From: J095 sp964407935
GTDB taxonomy: Bacteria > Chloroflexota > Anaerolineae > 4572-78 > J111
Assembly: GCA_964407935.1 (NCBI GenBank)
Contig: CAYOXS010000171.1
Coordinates: 1-12,288 of the forward strand
DNA: 12,288 nt
Direction of reading: 5' to 3'
The position numbers and the translations under genes were made by a program. The notes below the pieces were generated by a model. It did no database searches, had not been told where the DNA came from, and saw only the letters and a list, made by a program, of their open reading frames with translations. Shown in pieces: positions 6,272-12,288 of the stretch (positions are counted from its first letter, which is position 1; every line of letters begins with the position of its first letter).

Positions 6272-8374
6272 ATGGACGCGCTTCAGTCTTACTATGCCCA
6301 ACTGGTATTTCTGTTTTCAAACCTCACCTGGACGGGCGTCATCGACCTGCTGCTGGTAACACTGGCGTTTTACCTGGTGCTGAGCCTGCTCCGCCGCAGC
6401 AGCGCCGCCTTTTTGCTGCGCGAAGTTGTGGCCGTGGTGGTGGGGCTGTTTATTATTACCACGCTCCTGCCTTTGCCGGTGTTCGATTGGCTGGTGCGCG
6501 CTTTTTTGCTGGCTATTCTGGTGGCTACGCCGATAATCTTTCAGGCCCAAATCCGGCAGTTTTTGAGCCGGGTCAGCCGTTCGGCCGGGATTGGCCGGGC
6601 TGCCCGGCAGAGCGCCGCCGAAAGCGTGATCCCGGAAATTGTCCACGCCGCCGAAAATATGTCGGCAACCCGAACCGGCGCGTTGATTGTGCTGGAAGGC
6701 AACGACCCGCTGGACGATATTTTGCAGAGCGGCATCTCGTCTGAGGGGCGGGTAACCAGCGAACTGCTGCAATCCATTTTTTATCCCGGCACGCCGCTGC
6801 ACGATGGCGCGGTTATCATCCGCACCGACCGGGTGCAGTCTGCCGGTTGTGTGCTGCCGCTAACCCAGCAGTTTTTGCAGGCTGAAAAACGGCTCGGCAC
6901 CCGGCACCGGGCCGCGGTGGGTTTGAGCGAAATCAGCGACGCGCTGATTGTGCTGGTGAGCGAAGAAACCGGCCACATTGGCATTGCCCAAAACGGGCAG
7001 CTTGAGCGGCCGCTGAACAGCGCCGAACTGCGCGACCGGTTGCAGGATTTTTACGCGCCAACCATGAACAACCACACCACCACGTTATCGTTGTTGACGC
7101 TGGCCAAAGAGCTGGCGCGCCACTCCTGGCGCTCGGCGGCGGTAACCAGCCCCGGCCAGATGTTTTCTAATTTGGGCGTGCTGCTGATGTCGCTGGCGCT
7201 CACATTTGTGGTGTGGTCGTTTGTGCTGGAGCAAACCAACGCTATTGAATTGGTTCGGGTTGAAGGGATTCCGCTGCGGGTGGAGAATATGCCGCCCAAC
7301 ACCAAGCTCATTCCGCCGCCGCCAACGGCCGTATCGGCCATTATTCAGACGCCAAAGGATGTGCTGCCCACGCTCAGCGCCTCGAGTTTTCAGGCCGTGA
7401 TTCATATCGATAGCCAGAAGCCCGGGTTGTACCGCCTGCCGGTAGAAATTGTTTCCGGCGTCAAACAGGTGCGGGTTGTCTCTGCCGAACCCCAGGCCAT
7501 CGATTTGGAATTAACCCCGATCATCAGCCGCACTGTGCCGGTCAACGTGAACATTCCCGACCCGCAAAACCTGTCGCCGGCCTACGAGCTGGTCGGTACG
7601 CCGGCGGCCACGCCCGCGTCGGTACAGGTGCTGGGGCCGGAGCCGCTGGTGAACACGGTCAGCGCGGTGCAGGCCAGTGTGTCGGTGGCCAATACCAACA
7701 CCTCGGTGCGGGAAAACCGGCCGCTCAAAGCCGTGGACGATGAAGGGCGAGAGGTGACCGGCGTAACCGTAGTGCCGGAACAGGCCCGGGTCAACGTAAG
7801 TGTGCGCCAGCGCTTAAACGCCAGCGATGTGAGCGTGCAGGCGGCCATTGTCGGCTCGCCGCCGGCCGGCTACCAGCTCCAGCAGGTGAGCGTAGAACCC
7901 AGCAGCGTAACCCTGCAGGGCAGCACAGAACAGCTTTCTACTGTGGGCAGCGTGGTTAACACCCTGCCGGTAGATATTGGCCAGATCACCGGCGTGGTCA
8001 CGCTGCAAACCCCGTTAGACCTGCCGCCCAATACCCAGGCGCTGGACAGCAATGGAAACTCTACCAAAACGGTGGCCGTAACCGTGCGGGTTACGCCTTT
8101 ATCCGGCAACGAGTCTCTCTCTCGGCCTGTTAAACTGGTTGAGGCCTCTGAGGCGATTACGTACACGGTCAATCCCAAACTTGTTGACCTGCTGTTAACC
8201 GGGCCGGTGCCGGTGCTGGAAAAAATAAAAGCCGACCCCGAATTAATCCAGGTGTTGGTGAATGTGGGGGCGGTGCGGCGCGGCCAAACCGTTAACCTTA
8301 CCCCGGAAGTAGTGGCTCCGGCCGAGGTTAAAGCCCAGTTGGCGCCGCCGTCGGTGCAGGTGGCGGCGCAATAA
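6272..8374 (+). CDS. cdaA: Fused diadenylate cyclase CdaA - YbbR regulator CdaR
   Basis: Makes cyclic di-AMP from two ATP. The chain has 700 residues; ordinary CdaA has about 270-280 and CdaR is normally a separate protein. Residues ~20-92 hold the three N-terminal membrane segments of CdaA. The DAC domain spans about 115-262, with GALIVLE (137-143), the nucleotide motif LHDGAVII (DGA at 178-180), GTRHRAAVG (RHR at 211-213) and VSEETGHIG. A short linker (263-298) leads to a fourth membrane helix, LGVLLMSLALTFVVWSFVL (301-319). About four YbbR-type beta-rich repeats follow (~325-415, 420-508, 512-608, 615-697) and would lie outside the membrane. All catalytic motifs are intact. The ATG has AAAGGA 5 nt upstream. 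glmM, a frequent neighbour of cdaAR, is absent here. The symbol follows the cyclase half. Confidence 0.95.
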   Translation: MDALQSYYAQLVFLFSNLTWTGVIDLLLVTLAFYLVLSLLRRSSAAFLLREVVAVVVGLFIITTLLPLPVFDWLVRAFLLAILVATPIIFQAQIRQFLSRVSRSAGIGRAARQSAAESVIPEIVHAAENMSATRTGALIVLEGNDPLDDILQSGISSEGRVTSELLQSIFYPGTPLHDGAVIIRTDRVQSAGCVLPLTQQFLQAEKRLGTRHRAAVGLSEISDALIVLVSEETGHIGIAQNGQLERPLNSAELRDRLQDFYAPTMNNHTTTLSLLTLAKELARHSWRSAAVTSPGQMFSNLGVLLMSLALTFVVWSFVLEQTNAIELVRVEGIPLRVENMPPNTKLIPPPPTAVSAIIQTPKDVLPTLSASSFQAVIHIDSQKPGLYRLPVEIVSGVKQVRVVSAEPQAIDLELTPIISRTVPVNVNIPDPQNLSPAYELVGTPAATPASVQVLGPEPLVNTVSAVQASVSVANTNTSVRENRPLKAVDDEGREVTGVTVVPEQARVNVSVRQRLNASDVSVQAAIVGSPPAGYQLQQVSVEPSSVTLQGSTEQLSTVGSVVNTLPVDIGQITGVVTLQTPLDLPPNTQALDSNGNSTKTVAVTVRVTPLSGNESLSRPVKLVEASEAITYTVNPKLVDLLLTGPVPVLEKIKADPELIQVLVNVGAVRRGQTVNLTPEVVAPAEVKAQLAPPSVQVAAQ

Positions 8375-8406
8375 AAAACCGCGGCGTTCGCCGCGGTTTT
8401 TTATTG
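8369..8406. terminator. Perfect bidirectional terminator between cdaA-R and pfk
   Basis: An 18-bp perfect inverted repeat with left arm CAATAAAAAACCGCGGCG and a TT centre. The GC core CCGCGGCG is flanked by A6 and T6 on either side, so it can stop both convergent transcripts. It begins inside the last codon of the cyclase gene and contains its TAA stop. Confidence 0.93.
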
Positions 8407-8418
8407 CGTGCAATGGTT

Positions 8419-10659
8419 TTATTGGCGAGTTTTTGGCCCCGGTTGCGCCATAATATTGGCGATAGCTCGCAGGTCCAGCCACCACTGTTTTTTGGGGCGC
8501 TGCACTTCGGCATCGACCATGCGCGGCAGGTCCTGCAAATCGTGCAGTTTTACCTGCCCGCCCTGCAACCCAATGAACGATGCGCCGGGGTCTGGAAAAT
8601 CGGCCTGTTCGGCCAAAAAATCGATGCATTTTACCGCGAGGCGGGTAGCCTGAATCCGGTCAAAGGGTGACGGGTCGCCGCCCTGTTGCAGGTGGCCTAA
8701 AATAGCCTGCCGAACATCAAACAGGTCGCCGCCTTCTTCATCAAACAAGGCCCGGATAAAATCGGTGGTGTAGAATTTGTTGGCGTTTTCGCAGCGGATC
8801 ATCACCCCCAGCCGTTTGCCTTCCTGAAACCCTTTAACCAGGTAATCGACATCATTTTTGAGGGCGTTGAGGGTAATACCTTCTTCGTGCAGGTACACCC
8901 GCTCCGCGCCGGTAGCCAGGCCGCTCATCAACGCCAGGTAGCCGCAGTAACGGCCCATCACCTCAACCACAAAACAGCGGCGCGAGGCCACCGCCGACTG
9001 CTTGATTTTATCGACGGCTTCAACAATGTTGTTGAGCGCGGTATCGGCGCCCACGCTAAAATCCGAGCCGGGCAAATTGTTGTTGATGCTGGCCGGCAGG
9101 CAGATGATGGGAATGTTGAACGCCGGGAAATTTTTGCGCTGCAAAAAGAGCTGGTAAGCGGCCTGGTAGCCAACCCAGCCGCCAATCATCAACAACCCTT
9201 CAACTTGATGCTCCTCAATGTGGCGGGCAATGGCGTAAAAATCGCTGCCCTGCGGCATGTGTCGGTTGGTGCCCAATTCCGAGCCACCGCGCGTGGCCCA
9301 GCCGGCCACGTCCATCCAGCCCATCTCTTCGATGTCGCCATCAACCAGCCCCTGAAACCCGTTTCTAACGCCGAGCATAATATGCCCTTTGTCCACGCCA
9401 ATCCGCACGGCGGCGCGAGTGGCGGTGTTCATCCCCGGCGACAGGGCGCTGCAATTGAGCACCGCCAGCCGCAGCCGGCGCTGGCCGGGGGTGGGCGGAT
9501 GGGGCAGGGCCCGCACCAAAGTGCGCAGGGTGCGGAACATCTCTTTAAAGCTGCTGCCGCGCATATCCATGGCCTGGTCAAATTCCTTGGCCGCGATCAA
9601 ATCGGCGATGCTGTGGGTTTTTTGCACGCAATCCATCAGCGGCGTGCGGGTAACCCGGTTTTGGCGCATGCCAATCAACTGCGGTTCGTCATCGGCTTTG
9701 GCATCGAGCAGAGTTTCCACTGCGTCTTCGCCCAGCAGGGTGCTCATGTAGCGGTCGTAGGCGCTGGGCGAACCGCCCCGCTGCACGTGGCCCAAAATGG
9801 TCACGCGGGTATCTTCGCCGAGCCGCTCTTCCAGTACTTTTTTCACGTAGTCGCAGGAAATGGGATTGCCGTGGCGGTCGGCCGCGCCTTCGGCCACAAT
9901 CACAATGCTGTCACGCCGGCCGGCGGTGCGGCCCGCCTTTAGCACTTCGCACATTTTGGATTCCCAGTCGTCAACGTTGGGCGGGCTTTCCGGGATGAGC
10001 ACCCAGTCGGCGCCGGTAGCAATACAGCTCATCAGGGCCAGATAGCCGCAATTGCGACCCATTACCTCAACCACAAAGGTGCGTTGATGGCTGGCCGCCG
10101 TGCTGCTGATGGCATCAATGGCTTCCGTAATGCGGTGCAGGGCGGTATCTGCGCCGATGGTCATATCGGTGCCAAACATGTCGTTGTCAATCGAGCCAAC
10201 CAGCCCGACGATTCTTAAATCGGCGTGCTGTTCGGCGGTCTTTTTGCTGATGGATTTTTTGCTCACCAGTTCGGTCAGCAGGTCCGGCCATTCCTGCCGA
10301 AAGAGATTGGCGCCGGTCAGGCTGCCGTCGCCGCCAATCACCACCAGATTGTCAATACCCAGCTTTATCAGGTTGTGCGCCGCCCGCAGGCGGCCTTCTC
10401 TGGTACGAAACGCGGCGCAGCGGGCCGAGCCAATAACGGTGCCGCCTCGCTGCAAAATACCGCCCACAGAGTCCCAATCCATTTTGCGAATACGGTCGCC
10501 GCCGTCAACCATACCCTGATAACCTTCGTAAATGGCGTAAACTTCTACGCCCTTGTCTAACGCTGTGCGAACTACGGCGCGAACTGCGGCGTTCATGCCG
10601 GGAGCGTCGCCCCCACTGGTTAAAACCGCTATGCTTTTGGTGATGTTTTGTGCTGACAT
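8419..10659 (-). CDS. pfkA: Eukaryotic-type tandem 6-phosphofructokinase
   Basis: Phosphorylates fructose 6-phosphate with ATP in glycolysis (cytoplasm). At 746 residues it has two PFK units fused head to tail, as in animal and fungal PFK, against about 320 for single bacterial PfkA. N-half (~8-385): ATP loop TSGGDAPGMN (14-23), IGGDGSLTG (108-116), catalytic GSIDND (D158), FVVEVMGRNCGYLAL, HVQRGGSPSAYDR. C-half (~397-735): VLNCSALSPGMN replaces the ATP loop, IGGWVG (492-497) replaces GGDG, and ASINNN (N526 for the catalytic Asp) replaces SIDND. The sugar-binding FVVEVMGRYCGYLAL and HLQQGGDPSPFDR remain. So the N-half is the expected catalyst and the C-half an effector-binding unit. GGAG (complement of 10666-10669) lies 6 nt before the ATG. 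It is convergent with the cyclase gene and shares its terminator. ATP as donor is inferred from GGDG. Confidence 0.96.
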   Translation of the reverse strand: MSAQNITKSIAVLTSGGDAPGMNAAVRAVVRTALDKGVEVYAIYEGYQGMVDGGDRIRKMDWDSVGGILQRGGTVIGSARCAAFRTREGRLRAAHNLIKLGIDNLVVIGGDGSLTGANLFRQEWPDLLTELVSKKSISKKTAEQHADLRIVGLVGSIDNDMFGTDMTIGADTALHRITEAIDAISSTAASHQRTFVVEVMGRNCGYLALMSCIATGADWVLIPESPPNVDDWESKMCEVLKAGRTAGRRDSIVIVAEGAADRHGNPISCDYVKKVLEERLGEDTRVTILGHVQRGGSPSAYDRYMSTLLGEDAVETLLDAKADDEPQLIGMRQNRVTRTPLMDCVQKTHSIADLIAAKEFDQAMDMRGSSFKEMFRTLRTLVRALPHPPTPGQRRLRLAVLNCSALSPGMNTATRAAVRIGVDKGHIMLGVRNGFQGLVDGDIEEMGWMDVAGWATRGGSELGTNRHMPQGSDFYAIARHIEEHQVEGLLMIGGWVGYQAAYQLFLQRKNFPAFNIPIICLPASINNNLPGSDFSVGADTALNNIVEAVDKIKQSAVASRRCFVVEVMGRYCGYLALMSGLATGAERVYLHEEGITLNALKNDVDYLVKGFQEGKRLGVMIRCENANKFYTTDFIRALFDEEGGDLFDVRQAILGHLQQGGDPSPFDRIQATRLAVKCIDFLAEQADFPDPGASFIGLQGGQVKLHDLQDLPRMVDAEVQRPKKQWWLDLRAIANIMAQPGPKTRQ

Positions 10660-10700
10660 AAGCCACTCCAGGTTGTACCGATGACAATTGCTGTTGATAA

Positions 10701-10721
10701 TTTGATATGGCCCATATTAAA
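10701..10721. promoter_or_regulatory. Operator-like palindrome upstream of pfk
   Basis: TTTGATATGG, a central C, then CCATATTAAA. The 10-bp arms match at 9 positions, with a perfect core ATATGG/CCATAT. It lies just downstream of the proposed pfk start site and 42 nt before the ATG, a position suited to a repressor. No regulator family is recognised. Confidence 0.35.
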
Positions 10722-10738
10722 GGGAGAATACCGGCCAG

Positions 10739-10747
10739 ATTCTATCA
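10739..10747 (-). promoter_or_regulatory. Putative extended -10 promoter of pfk
   Basis: On the minus strand TGATAGAAT gives an extended -10 (TG, one base, TAGAAT at 10744-10739). The -35 region at 17 nt reads TTTCCC and is weak, which extended -10 promoters tolerate. Start near 10732; leader about 72 nt. Confidence 0.4.
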
Positions 10748-10860
10748 GAGCCTGCGTAACCGGGAAAATTTTGATATTCGCGCCTAAATTTACTCCTGTT
10801 AAAACATTGTCGCAAGTTTTTTAAAAATGGCCCCAAACCGGCTGTCAAAATGAACCTGAT

Positions 10861-10889
10861 TTCACAATAGTTCTGGCGCGTGTTATAAT
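10861..10889 (+). promoter_or_regulatory. Strong promoter of the M50 peptidase - HD hydrolase operon
   Basis: TTCACA (5 of 6 matches to TTGACA), a 17-nt spacer and a perfect TATAAT (10884-10889) with an upstream TGT making it an extended -10. Start near 10896, leaving about 65 nt of leader before the GTG at 10961. It is the best promoter match in the window and points away from pfk. Confidence 0.75.
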
Positions 10890-10960
10890 GCCCCATTATT
10901 TTGAATTGGGCCAGCCCGATTTTTCCGGCTGCCCTGTAATTTTTTAACCGGGACTGGCTT

Positions 10961-11722
10961 GTGAGATCACAAAAACCGCAGTACTACTATGAACCGCCGC
11001 GCTCTTCTGGCACAAACTGGCTGGAAAAACTAAAGGAACCACCCTGGCGATATGTGGTGATTGTGGCGGCCATAGCCCTGGCTATTTACCTGCTGTTTCG
11101 GTTGCCCCAGTACGGCGCCCGGCTGCTAATTTTGCTGATCGCCTTCCCCCTGCACGAGCTGGCCCACGCTTACACCGCCTACCGGTTGGGCGATGCCACG
11201 CCCAAGTACGATGGCCGGCTCACGCTCAACCCGTTTGCTCACCTTGATCTGTTCGGCTCGTTGCTGATTATGATGGCCGGTTTGGGCTGGGCCAAACCGG
11301 TGCGCTTTAACCCGTACAATTTACGCACCGACCCGCGCACCGGGGCGATGGTGGTGGCCGCCGCCGGGCCGTTGTCAAACCTGCTGCTGGCGGCGCTGCT
11401 GGCCATTTTGTGGCGGGCAATATTACCGCTGATCGGGTTGCAGACCATGCTGAGTTCTTTCAGTTCGCTGGCGTTGCTGTATTACAACTTTGTGTTTATC
11501 AACGTGGTGCTGTTCTTTTTTAACCTGATTCCGTTGGCCCCGCTCGATGGTTTTACCGTGCTGCGCGGCCTGCTGCCCTATCAACTGGCTCACCAGCTTG
11601 AAAGAATTCAACCCTACAGTTTTATCATTTTCTTGTTGCTGTTTTTGTTTGGCGGCGGTATTTTAAGCGCGCTGCTGTTTGCTCCCAGCCGGAGTATAGC
11701 CGATTGGTTGATGGGGTTTTAA
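10961..11722 (+). CDS. Site-2 protease family (M50) membrane metallopeptidase
   Basis: Intramembrane zinc peptidase of 253 residues with several membrane segments (first at ~31-47; others around 52-70, 97-112, 128-150, 168-190 and 220-242). The zinc motif HELAH is at H65, E66, H69 within a hydrophobic segment. NPFAHLDLFGSLL follows at 90-102. The third ligand motif is NLIPLAPLDG, with D196. It has no PDZ domain and is close in size to the short M50B proteins common in Gram-positive and Chloroflexota genomes; their substrates are mostly unknown. The start is GTG: the reading frame has no better upstream start, and only a weak GGGA precedes it. The first 30 residues are polar, aromatic-rich and probably cytoplasmic. 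It forms an operon with the HD gene, 6 nt downstream. Confidence 0.92.
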   Translation: MRSQKPQYYYEPPRSSGTNWLEKLKEPPWRYVVIVAAIALAIYLLFRLPQYGARLLILLIAFPLHELAHAYTAYRLGDATPKYDGRLTLNPFAHLDLFGSLLIMMAGLGWAKPVRFNPYNLRTDPRTGAMVVAAAGPLSNLLLAALLAILWRAILPLIGLQTMLSSFSSLALLYYNFVFINVVLFFFNLIPLAPLDGFTVLRGLLPYQLAHQLERIQPYSFIIFLLLFLFGGGILSALLFAPSRSIADWLMGF

Positions 11723-11728
11723 ACGGTG

Positions 11729-12288
11729 ATGCACCCGGCGCTGTATCGAAGTTACCAGTTTTTTGCGGCGATTAAAGCCAATTTACCCCGCCCACTATCG
11801 CCCGCCGATATGGCGCTGATGCGCTCTGTTTTGCGCCCGGCGGCGCAGCAGGAGCTGTTTAACCGCATGCCGCCCAACGACCGCCGTCACGCCATCGCCG
11901 TGGCCCGCACCTTGCAACAGGCCGGCCACACCGAGCCGGCGCTGCTGCAAGCCGCCCTGCTGCACGATGTGGCCAAGTCCATCGGCCAGCCGATTCCGCA
12001 CCGGGTGGCGATTGTGTTGTTTGAGGCGTTTTGGCCGGCGGCGCTGCGCACGCTCAGCGAATGGCAGCAAAATGACGCCGACTCGCAGATTCGCAGAATC
12101 GTTTGGTGGCGGCGGCCGTTTGTGGTGCACGCCCACCACCCGGCCATCGGCGCGGCCTGGGCCAAACAGGCCGGCTGCGATGCGCTGGCCGTCACTTTGA
12201 TTTTGAACCACCAGCAAAAACCGGCCGCCGCGCCGGCCACCGCTGTTGAAAAATTGCAGGCCGCGCTGTACTGGGCCGATAATCTAAA
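11729..12288 (+). CDS. HD-domain hydrolase, C-terminus outside the window
   Basis: 186 codons are visible and the frame is still open at the window end. Residues 50-84 hold the HD metal-binding signature: RRHAIAVA (H54) and LLHDVAKS (H79-D80, K83). Further possible ligands are H134/H136/H137 in VVHAHHPAIGA, H160 in LILNHQQ and the Asp of YWADN near the end. HD proteins of this type hydrolyse phosphate esters or cyclic nucleotides; no specific substrate can be read from the sequence. The ATG lies 6 nt after the M50 stop with no clear ribosome-binding site, which suggests translational coupling. The first 45 residues are unrecognised. Confidence 0.85.
   Translation, partial: MHPALYRSYQFFAAIKANLPRPLSPADMALMRSVLRPAAQQELFNRMPPNDRRHAIAVARTLQQAGHTEPALLQAALLHDVAKSIGQPIPHRVAIVLFEAFWPAALRTLSEWQQNDADSQIRRIVWWRRPFVVHAHHPAIGAAWAKQAGCDALAVTLILNHQQKPAAAPATAVEKLQAALYWADNL

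Noticed and set aside
8887..9942. 351-codon open frame on the plus strand
   Set aside because: Antisense to the tandem phosphofructokinase, whose catalytic and sugar-binding motifs are encoded on the other strand.
8419..10659. Two adjacent pfk genes merged by a missed stop
   Set aside because: Both halves are in one continuous frame with a normal linker, and the C-half has the same degenerate active-site pattern as eukaryotic tandem enzymes, so it is a true fusion.

Overview
The window looks like a fragment of a draft genome of a free-living bacterium, most likely a Chloroflexota (Anaerolineae- or Ardenticatenia-like) lineage. This rests on inference from the mix of a eukaryotic-type tandem phosphofructokinase, a Na-K-Cl-cotransporter-like permease, a T-box-controlled seryl-tRNA synthetase and C-rich inverted-repeat intergenic elements; no rRNA or marker phylogeny is available. 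A run of exactly 100 N inside serS shows that the sequence is a scaffold joined across an unsequenced gap. A 2-oxoglutarate dehydrogenase E1 subunit points to an oxidative TCA cycle.

Layout. 1-1582 (minus): N-terminal 527 residues of sucA, with a promoter and several small dyads in front of it. 1583-2020: intergenic stretch holding a compact element of nested, near-perfect inverted repeats and the serS terminator. 2021-3136 (minus): serS, interrupted by the N gap. 3137-3590 (minus): long serS leader, a complete serine T-box riboswitch with its own promoter, carrying two heptamer-periodic tracts. 3702-6083 (plus): promoter, leader hairpin and gene for an SLC12-type cation-chloride cotransporter. 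6272-8374 (plus): a diadenylate cyclase (CdaA) fused to its regulator CdaR (YbbR repeats). 8369-8406: perfect bidirectional terminator. 8419-10659 (minus): 746-residue double-domain 6-phosphofructokinase. 10660-10960: divergent promoter region. 10961-11722 (plus): M50/site-2-protease-family membrane peptidase, followed after 6 nt by an HD-domain hydrolase that runs off the window end.

How the genes fit together. The most suggestive neighbourhood is the transporter plus the cyclase. Cyclic di-AMP is the bacterial second messenger for potassium and osmotic balance, and here its synthase lies 188 bp downstream, on the same strand, of a permease whose K+-site residues match animal NKCC1. The fusion of cyclase and YbbR regulator in one chain replaces the usual cdaA-cdaR gene pair. 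I propose an ion-homeostasis module, but this is inference from proximity and family knowledge. The remaining genes (TCA cycle, tRNA charging, glycolysis, membrane proteolysis) are housekeeping. The serS leader is the best-supported regulatory element in the window: specifier, antiterminator, terminator and T-box bulge can all be drawn. No mobile-element genes, CRISPR array, rRNA or tRNA were seen.
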